A stretch of 49,387 nt of DNA, from the NCBI GenBank assembly GCA_903885195.1, contig CAISHQ010000153.1:1-49387 (forward strand), written 5' to 3'. The stretch is from an uncultured Pseudomonadota bacterium. GTDB lineage: Bacteria; Pseudomonadota; Gammaproteobacteria; Steroidobacterales; Steroidobacteraceae. Shown here in pieces: positions 1 to 8,438 of the stretch. The translations under genes and the position numbers were made by a program. How positions within the stretch are numbered: position 1 is the stretch's first letter; the number at the start of each line of letters is the position of its first letter. The notes beneath the pieces are model-generated. The model searched no databases and had not been told where the DNA came from. It was given only the letters and a program-made list of their open reading frames with translations.

Positions 1-2
1 GC

Positions 3-92
3 GGCGCGGAAATTCGCAGTCTGCGTGGTCACGGCTACGTGCTCGACGTCGCACGCCCCGACGGAAACGGTACGAGCGGAGGTCGCGGGTGA
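3..92 (+). CDS. OmpR-family response regulator, C-terminal end (partial)
   Basis: The frame open from the window edge to TGA at 90-92 encodes 29 residues. The segment IRSLRGHGYVLD matches the C-terminal wing of OmpR/PhoB winged-helix DNA-binding domains. The stop overlaps the GTG start of the downstream sensor kinase in a GTGA arrangement, so this is the cognate regulator of that kinase. The receiver domain and most of the DNA-binding domain lie outside the window, so the subfamily cannot be set. Confidence 0.8.
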   Translation, partial: GAEIRSLRGHGYVLDVARPDGNGTSGGRG

Positions 93-1459
93 TCCGGCGG
101 GTATCGCCCCTTTATGTGCGTATGGCCGTCTACATCGGCGCTGCCATCGTCGGCTTCGTGCTGCTCGCCTTGGCCAGCCTTGCGCTGATCGCCTCGCGAC
201 AACTGGAGAACTATCTGCTTGCCCGCGAAGGCTCGCTCGGTCGGGATGCTGCGCAAGTCCTCTCGGGCGGCGGGCGCGATGCCCTCCGCGAGTGGATGGC
301 AGACCCGCGTACGATTCCCGACGGCGTAGTGCTCTACATTCTCGACGCCGAAGGGCGTGACCTCGCTGGCAAGGAACTGCCCGCCAGCTATCGTCGCTTC
401 GTCGAGCGATTCGTGTTGGCGGCAGTGCGCGAGGAACAAAGCAACTTCAGTCCCATCCGCCTTGCTCCGCTGCTCGTTGCTGAAGACGGCACGCGCTATG
501 CGTTCCTGCTGTTGCCACAGCGCATCGCGCCCTGGGGTAATGCAGCCACGCTGATCGCTTTGCTCGCCGCGGCGCTGATCGTCATCGCCGTGGTGGCCGC
601 AATAATCGCCCGCGCGCTCGGTAAACCCATACGCGAACTGCAACTCACCGTGCGTACGCTGGCAAAAGGCGACGTCGCCGCCCGAGCGCCCACCGCAGTC
701 ACGGGGCGGGGCGATGAACTCGGCGCGCTCGCACGCGATGTCGACGCCATGGCCGAGCGTATCGAGCGTCTGCTCGCCTCGCGCCAGCAACTGATGCGGG
801 ACATGTCGCATGAACTGCGCTCGCCACTGGCCAGACTGCAGGCAGCGCTAGCGCTGACCGAGCGCAAGCAACCTCTGCCTGAGATCGAACACGCACGTAT
901 CGCCACGGAACTCGAGCGTATGAATCAGGCCATTGGCGATGTGCTGCGTTTTACGCGGCTCGAAGCAGAGCCCATTCGTGCCAAGCACCTACTGCGCATC
1001 GACGAGTTGCTGCAGACGCTCGTCGAAGACGAGCGTGACGAGGCGGGCCACCGCGACGTTCGGTTAGTGCTGATAGCAGCCGCCGACCTTACGGTGGTCG
1101 GCGATCCTGCGCTGCTGCGCAGCGGTTTCGAGAACGTTTTGCGCAACGCCATTCGTCACGCCCCGCCTGGGAGCCCCGTCGAGGTGAGCGCAGCGCCCCG
1201 CCAGTCGGCGGAAGACCCAGCGACCGATACCGTCGAAGTGCGAATCGAGGATCGCGGTCCCGGGGTGCCGAGCGAGATGCTGGAGCGGATTTTCGAACCC
1301 TACACGCGGCTCGCTCCTGCGGGTGACGACAGCACCGGAACGGGGCTCGGACTTGCCATCGCGCGTCGCGTGTTCGCGGCCCATGGTGGACATATTCACG
1401 CTGAACCGGCTACGCCCTGCGGGCTGCAGGTGCGTATTACACTGCCTCGCGCGTGCTAG
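89..1459 (+). CDS. Two-component sensor histidine kinase (CpxA-like layout)
   Basis: A 456-residue inner-membrane sensor kinase starting at GTG, overlapping the regulator stop. Transmembrane segments lie at about residues 11-36 and 151-175 and enclose a periplasmic sensor of about 115 residues. A HAMP linker follows (about 176-230), then the HisKA motif with the phospho-acceptor His241 in DMSHELRSPLARLQ. The HATPase_c domain at the C-terminus has the G1 box EDRGPGVP and the G2 box GTGLGLAIARR. It should phosphorylate the regulator encoded just upstream. The layout resembles CpxA, but the stimulus cannot be read from sequence. No link to the photosynthesis cluster is visible. Confidence 0.93.
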   Translation: MIRRVSPLYVRMAVYIGAAIVGFVLLALASLALIASRQLENYLLAREGSLGRDAAQVLSGGGRDALREWMADPRTIPDGVVLYILDAEGRDLAGKELPASYRRFVERFVLAAVREEQSNFSPIRLAPLLVAEDGTRYAFLLLPQRIAPWGNAATLIALLAAALIVIAVVAAIIARALGKPIRELQLTVRTLAKGDVAARAPTAVTGRGDELGALARDVDAMAERIERLLASRQQLMRDMSHELRSPLARLQAALALTERKQPLPEIEHARIATELERMNQAIGDVLRFTRLEAEPIRAKHLLRIDELLQTLVEDERDEAGHRDVRLVLIAAADLTVVGDPALLRSGFENVLRNAIRHAPPGSPVEVSAAPRQSAEDPATDTVEVRIEDRGPGVPSEMLERIFEPYTRLAPAGDDSTGTGLGLAIARRVFAAHGGHIHAEPATPCGLQVRITLPRAC

Positions 1460-1499
1460 CATTCGCGCCGCTACGCAGTGCAGAGAGGAGTGAGTCATC

Positions 1500-2249
1500 G
1501 TGCCCGGTAAACTGATACTCGTACGTCACGGCCAAAGCATCTGGAACGTCGAGAACCTCTTCACCGGTTGGCACGACGTCGACCTGTCACCGCAGGGCCG
1601 TCTCGAGGCGGCTGCCGCCGGTCGCGAACTCGTACGGGAACACCTCGCCGTTGATGTCGCCTTCACCTCGATGCTCAAGCGCGCCATTCGCACGCTGTGG
1701 ATCATGCTCGATGAAATGGATCGCATGTGGGTGCCAGTCGAGCGCTCCTGGCGACTGAACGAGCGTCATTACGGTGCCCTGCAGGGTCTCAACAAGGCTG
1801 AAACCGTGGCCAAACATGGTGAGGCACAGGTCAAGATCTGGCGCCGCAGCTACGACATCCCGCCTCCGGCGCTGGCGCTCGATGATCCGCGCCACCCGCG
1901 GCACGATTTGCGCTACGCCGGCATCGATCCTGCGTTGCTACCCGCCACCGAGTCACTGAAGGACACGCTCGCCCGGGTGCAGCCGTTCTGGGAATCTCGG
2001 ATCGCGCCTGAACTGCGTTCCGGCCGCAACGTGCTCGTCACGGCGCACGGCAACAGCCTGCGAGCGATGGTGAAAATGCTCGACAATGTTCCGGAGAAAG
2101 ACATCGTCGAACTGAATATTCCGACGGGCGTGCCGCTGCTTTACGAGCTCGACGAGCAGCTGCGACCGCTCACTCGGCGCTACCTCGGTGATGCCGCCGC
2201 CATTCAAGCGGCAGCGGATGCGGTTCGCCGCCAGACGGAGCGGAACTAA
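1500..2249 (+). CDS. gpmA: 2,3-bisphosphoglycerate-dependent phosphoglycerate mutase
   Basis: A 249-residue cytosolic enzyme interconverting 3- and 2-phosphoglycerate in glycolysis and gluconeogenesis. The N-terminal phospho-histidine motif [10 protein letters not shown] (catalytic His10) is followed by [10 protein letters not shown] and [18 protein letters not shown], all typical of dPGM. The second catalytic histidine lies in [10 protein letters not shown]. Length matches the family (about 230-250). The start is GTG at 1500, with AGAGAGGAG upstream as ribosome-binding site. Its stop overlaps the convergent RraB-like gene by 4 bases. Confidence 0.97.
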   Translation: MPGKLILVRHGQSIWNVENLFTGWHDVDLSPQGRLEAAAAGRELVREHLAVDVAFTSMLKRAIRTLWIMLDEMDRMWVPVERSWRLNERHYGALQGLNKAETVAKHGEAQVKIWRRSYDIPPPALALDDPRHPRHDLRYAGIDPALLPATESLKDTLARVQPFWESRIAPELRSGRNVLVTAHGNSLRAMVKMLDNVPEKDIVELNIPTGVPLLYELDEQLRPLTRRYLGDAAAIQAAADAVRRQTERN

Positions 2250-2665
2250 GCCGAAGCCTTGGGTGGTCCCGGCGCCCAGCCGTCGTAGCGACCGCCGCCC
2301 GCCGCAGCCAGCTCTCGCAACCGACCCGAGGTCGAGCGAATGGCCTCGACATTGAGTTGCAAGGTTCGCTGTGCGTGCACACTGAAGGGCAGGTCAGCGC
2401 TATCGGGCAGATCGCGCACGTCCGCCACGTAGCCGTCCGCATTGAGCTGCGTGGCGAGTTGCTCGGCCTGCTCCCGAGTCGGCATAGCCACAAAGAAATC
2501 CACCTCCACGGGCCGAAAGGGATCGGCACCGCTGCGGCGCAGCCGCTCGATCAGCCGTGTGTCCCAGTCATCGACTTTCACAGCTGCCGCGCGACGCAAT
2601 TGATAGACGATGCGCCATACGGCAATGCCGGCACCGGCGACGAGAAACACAACGAACCAATCCAT
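2246..2665 (-). CDS. RraB-family ribonuclease E inhibitor-like protein with a membrane anchor
   Basis: A 139-residue protein starting at ATG (2663-2665). Residues 1-22 form a hydrophobic N-terminal helix ([19 protein letters not shown]). The soluble part has the RraB pattern: a [17 protein letters not shown] strand-helix, a [11 protein letters not shown] turn, and a C-terminal RYDGWAPG segment. RraB-family proteins bind and inhibit RNase E in gammaproteobacteria. Classical RraB is soluble and about the same length, so the N-terminal anchor is unusual. The family call rests on the C-terminal pattern and the function is inferred. Longer starts upstream would extend into the enoyl-CoA hydratase gene and were not chosen. 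Confidence 0.75.
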   Translation of the reverse strand: MDWFVVFLVAGAGIAVWRIVYQLRRAAAVKVDDWDTRLIERLRRSGADPFRPVEVDFFVAMPTREQAEQLATQLNADGYVADVRDLPDSADLPFSVHAQRTLQLNVEAIRSTSGRLRELAAAGGGRYDGWAPGPPKASA

Positions 2666-2676
2666 GGCAGAACCCC

Positions 2677-3498
2677 CTAGGGCGTGTGACCTAATTCCTG
2701 AAATGATGGACGCCGCTTTTCGAGGAACGCATGCATGCCCTCGAGCCCTTCGCTCGAAGCGGCTTGCTGCGCAATGGTACGGCCCTCGAGCGCCAGGTGA
2801 TATTCGAGTTCGCTGCGCGAGACGGACAACAGCCGCTTGGTCTTGGCAAATGCGTGTCGTGGACCGGACGCAAGCCGAGACGCCAGTTCGCGCGCGTGAT
2901 CCAGCAACTGCGCATCCGGCACCACCGCGTTGACGAGACCCACCGACAGAGCCTCGTCGGCCGTCACCGCGCGATTGCTGAGCAGCCACTCCATCGCTCG
3001 CTTCGCGCCAATCAGTCGCGGCAGAAAGAACGACGTCCCGCCATCGGGCGTCAGCGCCACACCCGTATAGGCGAGCGAAAAACGCGTGCTCGAGCCGCAG
3101 ACGGCGAGATCTGCCATCGCCACGAGCCCCACTCCCGCACCGGCCGCGGTGCCGTTGACGACCGCGATCACAGGCGCATCGAGGTTCACGAGCCCGACGA
3201 TCGCGGCGTGTAAATCACCAGTGAGCTCGAGCAGGTACGCGGTGATGTCGGCACGCTGAGCGGAGGGGGACGACTCGGCAGAGTTCTGCGCGAGCATGCC
3301 GCGCAGATCGCCGCCAAAACAAAAATGCTTGCCTGCACCGGTGAGCAGGACGACCCGGATCGACGGGTCGGCTTCGAGTTCTCGGACGGCGCCAAGCAAC
3401 TCGCGCGCCATCGGAAGATTGAGGACGTTGGCATTGTCGGGCCGATTCAGCGTCAGCACGCCGATCGCCCCCTCGCGTTGCAGGGTGACGAATGCCAC
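2677..3498 (-). CDS. Enoyl-CoA hydratase/isomerase family protein
   Basis: A 273-residue crotonase-fold protein with a GTG start at 3498. The oxyanion-hole region GKHFCFGGDLRGM and the segment VVNGTAAGAGVGLVAMADL are typical of the family. The motif TPDGGTSFFLPRLIG resembles PaaG/isomerase-type members, which carry an acidic residue there, rather than the classical hydratase. It probably acts in fatty-acid, phenylacetate or branched-chain acyl-CoA degradation; the substrate cannot be fixed. It lies 7 bases downstream of the ferredoxin gene on the same strand, and both may share a transcript with the thiamine operon. Confidence 0.9.
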   Translation of the reverse strand: MAFVTLQREGAIGVLTLNRPDNANVLNLPMARELLGAVRELEADPSIRVVLLTGAGKHFCFGGDLRGMLAQNSAESSPSAQRADITAYLLELTGDLHAAIVGLVNLDAPVIAVVNGTAAGAGVGLVAMADLAVCGSSTRFSLAYTGVALTPDGGTSFFLPRLIGAKRAMEWLLSNRAVTADEALSVGLVNAVVPDAQLLDHARELASRLASGPRHAFAKTKRLLSVSRSELEYHLALEGRTIAQQAASSEGLEGMHAFLEKRRPSFQELGHTP

Positions 3499-3505
3499 GC
3501 TGGGC

Positions 3506-3820
3506 TTACTCGTCCGGCGCGATAGTCACGCGCAGGCCATCGAGTGCGTCCGTCATCTCGATCTGGCAGGACAGGCGCGAGCCGCTCTTGTGGTGCGCCA
3601 GTTCGGCGATGAGTTCACGCTCGTCGGACATCGCTGCCGGAATCTTTGCCGCCCAGTCGCCCTCGATGTAGACATGGCAGGTGGCGCACGAGCACATGCC
3701 GCCGCAAATCGCCGAGATGCCGTAGTCGAGTTCCCGAAGGGTTTCCATCAGCTTCTGGCCCGACCGAGCGGGGACATCGTGTTCGCGACCGTCGCGGTCG
3801 ACGACTTTCAGCAAGGGCAT
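3506..3820 (-). CDS. [2Fe-2S] ferredoxin (adrenodoxin/putidaredoxin type)
   Basis: A 104-residue cytosolic electron carrier. Cluster ligands are Cys39, Cys45, Cys48 and Cys85, that is C-X5-C-X2-C-X36-C, the adrenodoxin/putidaredoxin arrangement. I chose ATG at 3820, preceded by AGGA, over a TTG two codons earlier. Ferredoxins of this class often serve cytochrome P450 enzymes or iron-sulfur assembly. The isc genes are not nearby; a P450 is encoded about 33 kb away (36492-37889), so a partnership is possible but unproven. Confidence 0.9.
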   Translation of the reverse strand: MPLLKVVDRDGREHDVPARSGQKLMETLRELDYGISAICGGMCSCATCHVYIEGDWAAKIPAAMSDERELIAELAHHKSGSRLSCQIEMTDALDGLRVTIAPDE

Positions 3821-3852
3821 GGGCAAATCCTGACGGGGCTGATTGGGGGCCG

Positions 3853-4632
3853 CTAGTGTGCCCGGGCTGCCGCAGCGTTTCCAGTCAGGACGGATGCGAG
3901 GTCAACCCACAGGCCATCCAGGAGCACCCGGGTCCGCACCAAGGTGTCGAAAAGCGCTTTCTCGGACACCGACACCCAGTTTGTCCAATGGCAGGCCCCA
4001 ACCGCGCAGCTGACCACGAGGCCAGCAAGATCCTCCAGCCGATGCCCCCGATGCGCGTACTCGAAATCGAGCAGTACGAGACGGCCGTCGGGCATGCAGA
4101 GCAGGTTCTCCGGCGAGAGGTCGCCATGCACGAAACTGTCCAGAGCGTGGTGGGCCAGCGCCGGTTCCCTCGCCCACCCGTTCAGGCAGTGCTCCAACGA
4201 GGCGTCCCAACGTCGCGCGAGCCCAGCAGAACGCGCCTCAAGCTCCCGATGCAATTGAGCGGCCCGGTCGGCCAGATGAATCATGGGTAACTGTGCCGAG
4301 GGCAAAAGGCGCAACGCTGCGAGCAGATCCAGTACCGCATTGGAGCTGCAACCGCGCTCCCACCACAGAGCATCGATCCGGGTACCGGCGACGAACGGCA
4401 TGCTCATCCAACCGCCATCGAGATCGACGGCGAGCACGGGCGGCGCGAGCCCGATCGCGGCTACGAGGCGCTGGGCGGTCACCTCCGCGACTCGATCGGA
4501 CCCCAGCACGTCCGCAATGCAGCGCTCGGCCCAGTGACGACGCACGATGTCGCGACCTTCTTCGTGCAGACGCTCCACTCGATTGAGCACCGGCGCGGCG
4601 AAGGGATCCTTCACTCGAGGGCTCTGCGTCAC
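3853..4632 (-). CDS. APH/choline-kinase-fold phosphotransferase, probable thiamine kinase
   Basis: A 259-residue kinase of the aminoglycoside phosphotransferase / choline kinase fold. The Brenner catalytic loop is SFVHGDLSPENLL and the metal-binding DFG-like motif is LLDFEYAHRG, followed by DLAGLVVSCA. The start is GTG at 4632, which overlaps the TGA of the upstream permease as GTGA and implies coupled translation. Being last in a TPP-riboswitch operon behind a thiamine-type TonB receptor and PnuT, it most likely phosphorylates incoming thiamine, as the E. coli kinase ThiK does. That role is inferred from context. Thiamine monophosphate would still need ThiL, which is not in the window. Confidence 0.8.
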   Translation of the reverse strand: MTQSPRVKDPFAAPVLNRVERLHEEGRDIVRRHWAERCIADVLGSDRVAEVTAQRLVAAIGLAPPVLAVDLDGGWMSMPFVAGTRIDALWWERGCSSNAVLDLLAALRLLPSAQLPMIHLADRAAQLHRELEARSAGLARRWDASLEHCLNGWAREPALAHHALDSFVHGDLSPENLLCMPDGRLVLLDFEYAHRGHRLEDLAGLVVSCAVGACHWTNWVSVSEKALFDTLVRTRVLLDGLWVDLASVLTGNAAAARAH

Positions 4633-5240
4633 CTGAGAGCCCTGCGCCAAGACCGCCAACCCGCGATCGCGATGACGAAATACGCCACGTAGAGCAGGCT
4701 TACGAACACGAGACCCTGCGAGCCGTAGAGGAACATCGACAGTAGATTGACGACGAACCAATACAGCCAATTTTCGAGCACGGCTCGCGCCGTCAACCAT
4801 GTGGCGAGCAGACTCAGCCCCGTCACCAGCGTATCGAGATACGGCCAAGCAGCCCCCGTGAGCCGACCCAGTGTCGGTGCCACCAGCAACGTGAGCAGCA
4901 TGATCACGAGCACCGACAGCGCGTGCGCACGAACGGGCCAGCGACGTACGGTCAGCGCGCCAGAGTTCGCCGACTCGCGCGACCAACGAACGAAGCCATA
5001 GACCGCCATCACGACGTACAACGACTGCAGCATCGCCTGCAGCGGCAAGGCGGCGCCCGCGGCAAGCCAGGCCAGCAACCCCGAAGACAGCGCACCAAAC
5101 ACCCACGCGCGGTGATCTCTGCGCACCGCGAGCAACGCGTAGCCGAGGCCGGCGAGCAAGGCCAGATGCTCGAGCGGTGATGCTGCCCGCAGCGAGCCGA
5201 CTATCGACTGCAGGAGCGTGTCGATCAATGCAGGGTCCAA
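4629..5240 (-). CDS. pnuT: PnuC-family transporter, probable thiamine permease PnuT
   Basis: A 203-residue polytopic inner-membrane protein with about seven hydrophobic segments. The C-terminal signature of the PnuC family is visible: ENWLYWFVVNLLSMFLYG, then LVFVSLLYVAYFVIAIAGW with several conserved Trp and Tyr. PnuC proteins carry vitamin precursors by facilitated diffusion with trapping by phosphorylation. The TPP riboswitch at the head of the operon points to thiamine (PnuT) rather than nicotinamide riboside. The start overlaps the receptor gene by 16 bases, and the stop overlaps the kinase start. Confidence 0.85.
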   Translation of the reverse strand: MDPALIDTLLQSIVGSLRAASPLEHLALLAGLGYALLAVRRDHRAWVFGALSSGLLAWLAAGAALPLQAMLQSLYVVMAVYGFVRWSRESANSGALTVRRWPVRAHALSVLVIMLLTLLVAPTLGRLTGAAWPYLDTLVTGLSLLATWLTARAVLENWLYWFVVNLLSMFLYGSQGLVFVSLLYVAYFVIAIAGWRSWRRALR

Positions 5241-7282
5241 TTGACGGTCAGCCCTGCCGTACGCGGATCGGCCTGCTGAACATAAAGCCTGTCGGGAAAA
5301 TCCGGTGGCTCGTTACCAAAGAAAAATCCTCGCTGCGCATAGTGCTCATCGAGTACGTTACGCACCCACAGATCGACGCTCCAGCGCGCTGTGGCGTAAC
5401 CCACGCGCGCATTGAGCAGTGTGTGAGGCTCAGACCGCTGATCGTGACTGTCGCTGAAGAAAAACCCATCCACTCGCTGCAGGTCGGTCCGCGCGAACCA
5501 GCCCTGCGGTCGTCGATATTCCATCGACAGCGACAGCTGATGCTGCGGCGCGTGGGCCTGCGCGCGACCGTTGAGCGATCGGTTGCCGACCACATAGTCG
5601 ACGAAACGCGTCTCGAGAATGCCAAGCGTGCCGCTGACGGTCCAGTATCGACCGGGTCGCAGGGTCGCTGCGGCCTCGACACCCCAGTTGACGCCGCGCG
5701 CGGCATTGTCCGTGAGATAAATGAACGACAGTGGGTCACCCGGGTCGAGTTGTGCCGAAGTGCTGACCTGCTGCTCACTGCGTCGCATGTAGAACACTGC
5801 CGCGGAGTAGTCGATGCGGCGTGCTGCATCCTGACCTTTCAACCCGAACTCCACGCTGTGCAGCAACTCCGGTGAATAGCCACGCCGCGCCTCGGGAATC
5901 GCTGCGCCGATATTGAAGCCGCCGCCCTTGTAGCCGCGCGCGACGGTCAGATACACCGTGTGATCGGTGCTCCAGCGGTGCTGCAACGAGATGTTTCCGC
6001 CGTACATGCGCTCGCCGGGGGATAAATCGCTCCCATCGGTGTCGCGGTAGATCGCACTGCGGTGCTCGAGACGCAAGCCCGTGCTCAAACTCCAAACATC
6101 CGACCACTCGTGAGTAACTTGGCCGTACGCGGCCAGCGTGTCGGAGCGGTAGTCGCTGACGAGGGCGCGATACACCTCACCACCATAGAGATCCAGCTGA
6201 TCGTTGCTCTCCGTGAGGCGCAGGCCATACAGGCCCGCAAGCCAGCTCCAACCGGCCTGCGTCTTCGTAGACAACCATCGCAGGTCCTGCGACACGCTGT
6301 CACGCTGCCGCAGAAAGCGCGACGTGAAATCGTAGTCGGGATCCGCGCCCCAATCGCCGTCGAACGAGTAGGTGATGTCCGCGGCCACCAATGCCGTCTG
6401 GCTTCGAAACTCGATCTGCTCGCCGCTGCGCAGCAGCGTGGCAGACACGCCGCGAGAGCGTTGCGCATCGCGTCCCGGGTCATCCGAGCGCGTGCGTCGC
6501 GAATTGTCGATGGCGAAGCCATCGAAGCCGTTGTCCATGTCGACCCACAGCGCCGACACGTCCGCGCGCCATCGGTCTGCGAGGCGAGTGCCAAGCCGAG
6601 CCCGCAGCGTCGTTTCGTCCAAGCCGTTGGTATCGTCACGGCCCACGGTTACGTTGCGGCGCGATCCATCGCTGCGGTACCGCTGCATGACTGCGCGCCA
6701 CGCCGTTTCGGAAGACTCTGCCAGAGCACCGCCCGCGACCAGACCAAGCGAGCGGGTGTCCTCCGAACCGCCCGTTGCCTCGAGACGCAACTCGGGCGCG
6801 AGTTCGGGGCGCCGGGTCGTGAGGTTGATCAGTCCTGCAAGCGCGTTGGCGCCGAGGGTGGTGCCCTGCGGTCCACGAAGCACTTCGGCTTGCCCAAGAT
6901 CGAGCAAGGTCGCCGGCATGCCGATGCCTGAGAAATCCATGCCGTCGATCAGAAAGCCCACGGAGGGATTGGGCGCACCCTGCCACTGGTCGGTCTCGCC
7001 GATGCCGCGTAACTGGAAGTAGCGCGGTCGGGAACTGCCCGAAGCCCAATTGAGATTGGGTACAAGCGGCAGCACGTCCTGCCAGTGTTGAACACCCGCG
7101 GCGCGCAGCGTCTGTTCGTCGAGCACCGTGACGCTCGCCGGCAAGTCGAGCGCCGGGACCGGACGCAAGGTGGCGGTGACGACGATTTCCTGCAGTGACC
7201 CCGACGAGGGTGACTCGTCGGCAGTCAGCGGGCCCGCAGGCATGAAACAAAGAATGGAAATGACGAAAGATCGGTGCAACAC
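5225..7282 (-). CDS. TonB-dependent outer-membrane receptor, probable thiamine receptor
   Basis: A 685-residue receptor with a signal peptide at residues 1-21 and a TonB-box-like segment LQEIVVTATLR. The plug domain spans about 45-160 (QLRGIGETDQWQ; VLRGPQGTTLGANALAGLINL) and a 22-strand-type barrel fills the rest. It should import a vitamin across the outer membrane using ExbBD/TonB energy. The upstream TPP riboswitch and downstream PnuT identify the ligand as thiamine or a close derivative, matching the omr1-type receptors described in THI-element regulons. The start is GTG at 7282, inside the base of the riboswitch. The protein ends in NWTLH, without the usual terminal aromatic residue. 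Confidence 0.92.
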   Translation of the reverse strand: MLHRSFVISILCFMPAGPLTADESPSSGSLQEIVVTATLRPVPALDLPASVTVLDEQTLRAAGVQHWQDVLPLVPNLNWASGSSRPRYFQLRGIGETDQWQGAPNPSVGFLIDGMDFSGIGMPATLLDLGQAEVLRGPQGTTLGANALAGLINLTTRRPELAPELRLEATGGSEDTRSLGLVAGGALAESSETAWRAVMQRYRSDGSRRNVTVGRDDTNGLDETTLRARLGTRLADRWRADVSALWVDMDNGFDGFAIDNSRRTRSDDPGRDAQRSRGVSATLLRSGEQIEFRSQTALVAADITYSFDGDWGADPDYDFTSRFLRQRDSVSQDLRWLSTKTQAGWSWLAGLYGLRLTESNDQLDLYGGEVYRALVSDYRSDTLAAYGQVTHEWSDVWSLSTGLRLEHRSAIYRDTDGSDLSPGERMYGGNISLQHRWSTDHTVYLTVARGYKGGGFNIGAAIPEARRGYSPELLHSVEFGLKGQDAARRIDYSAAVFYMRRSEQQVSTSAQLDPGDPLSFIYLTDNAARGVNWGVEAAATLRPGRYWTVSGTLGILETRFVDYVVGNRSLNGRAQAHAPQHQLSLSMEYRRPQGWFARTDLQRVDGFFFSDSHDQRSEPHTLLNARVGYATARWSVDLWVRNVLDEHYAQRGFFFGNEPPDFPDRLYVQQADPRTAGLTVNWTLH

Positions 7283-7375
7283 CTGCTCCCTCCGCCGGTA
7301 CTAACCGGATCAGGTTCAACGGGTTCGTCGCCCCATGCGACGTCTCAGGCCCTCTCGGGCCACCCCTAGGTGCGG
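7280..7375 (-). ncRNA. TPP (thiamine pyrophosphate) riboswitch, THI element
   Basis: Read on the minus strand, the element has the conserved blocks in order. These are AGGGGTG, a short hairpin GGCCC-GAGA-GGGCC, CTGAGA, an extra stem CGTCGC/GCGACG, ACCC, TTGAACCTGATC, and a CCGG/CCGG stem running into GGAGGGAG. The closing P1 helix is CACCT (7368-7372) with AGGTG (7280-7284). The Shine-Dalgarno GGAGG (7289-7293) lies inside the aptamer, and the GTG start (7280-7282) forms part of P1. Ligand binding should therefore block translation directly, without a separate expression platform. It controls the receptor, permease and kinase below. Confidence 0.95.
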
Positions 7376-7507
7376 CATATTTTCCATTTAAATCATAAGT
7401 TTGCAAGCGATGTTGGATTTTGCCTCAGGGGAGTAGGCAGAGGTCGGCCCAGCCCCTACAATCGCGCCCTCTCGCGGCCGGTGGCCGTGACCCGCAGGAC
7501 GTCAAAG

Positions 7508-8410
7508 ATGGCCAGAACAATCCGCGTCTTTCAGGTCGACGCCTTCACTCAGAAGTTGTTCACCGGCAACCCGGCCGGCGTCGTGCTCGGTGCAGAAGTG
7601 CTGAGCGACGAAGAGATGCTTGCCATTGCACGCGAACTCAACAACGGCGACACCGCGTTCGTGCTGCCACCCGACGGGGCCGATCACGATCTGCGCGTGC
7701 GATTTTTCACGCCGCGCACCGAGTCCTCGTTCGTCGGCCACGCGACGGTCGCCACCCACTACGTGCTGTCGATGGCAGGAGACGCACCGCGTCGACTACG
7801 GCAGCGCCAGAAAGCAGGACTCGTCGATATCGAGATTCGCGGCGAGGGCGATTCGCGTCGCATCGCCGTGCGACAGCCGTCCCCGCCGCTCGGTCGCGAG
7901 CTCAACGATCGCGAGCGACTCGCCGTGCTCGATGCGCTTGCGCTGTCGAGCGCGGATCTCGACCCGCGTTTCGAGATGCGCATCGTCGGCGGAGCCGGCA
8001 ATCGACTGCTCATTGGCGTGCGCGGTCCGCAGCAACTGAAGCAGATGAAGCCCGACTTTGCGCGGCTCAGCACACTGTCTGCGCAACTTGGCGCCTCGGG
8101 ACACTTCGTGTTCACCACCGAATCGAACGTCGACGGGTGCCTGACCCTGTCGCGCATGTTCTGCCCTGCCATCGGCATCCCGGAGGATCCGGTCAGTGGC
8201 AACGCGCACGGTCTGCTCGGCGCCTATTTGCTGCAGCACGGCGTGCTCGCACGCAACGGCGATCAAGCCCACTTCTCTGGTGCACAGGGTCAGTTCCAAA
8301 ATCGACCGGGTCGCGTCGATGTCGAACTGGAGTTCGCCGATGGCGCCCTTGCGGGAGTTTGGATCATCGGCAGTTCGGCCCTGGTGTTCGAAACCGAAAT
8401 CACCCTTTAG
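7508..8410 (+). CDS. PhzF-family isomerase/epimerase-like protein
   Basis: A 300-residue protein of the PhzF / diaminopimelate-epimerase fold, starting at ATG 7508. Visible marks are VFQVDAFT, LFTGNPAGVVL, FFTPRTESSFVGHATVA and, in the C-terminal half, EDPVSGNAHG. The position normally holding the catalytic glutamate (ETAF) reads GDTAF, an Asp replacement seen in part of the family. The physiological substrate is unknown. It is transcribed divergently from the thiamine operon across 225 bases that hold the riboswitch and AT-rich promoter sequence. There is no phenazine operon around it. Confidence 0.9.
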   Translation: MARTIRVFQVDAFTQKLFTGNPAGVVLGAEVLSDEEMLAIARELNNGDTAFVLPPDGADHDLRVRFFTPRTESSFVGHATVATHYVLSMAGDAPRRLRQRQKAGLVDIEIRGEGDSRRIAVRQPSPPLGRELNDRERLAVLDALALSSADLDPRFEMRIVGGAGNRLLIGVRGPQQLKQMKPDFARLSTLSAQLGASGHFVFTTESNVDGCLTLSRMFCPAIGIPEDPVSGNAHGLLGAYLLQHGVLARNGDQAHFSGAQGQFQNRPGRVDVELEFADGALAGVWIIGSSALVFETEITL

Positions 8411-8438
8411 GTGTCGATCAGCTTTTAGGCGTCGATTA
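8405..8438. repeat. Imperfect 17-bp tandem duplication at the phzF-like gene stop
   Basis: The 3' end of the PhzF gene (CTTTAGGTGTCGATCA) is repeated immediately as CTTTTAGGCGTCGATTA, about 14 of 16 aligned positions with one gap. The second copy contains the stop codon of the convergent small membrane-protein gene. It looks like a slippage duplication. Confidence 0.6.

Noticed and set aside
4633-5106. N-terminal extension of the kinase frame across pnuT
   Set aside because: The extension is out of phase over the PnuT coding sequence; GTG 4632 gives a coupled start and normal kinase length.
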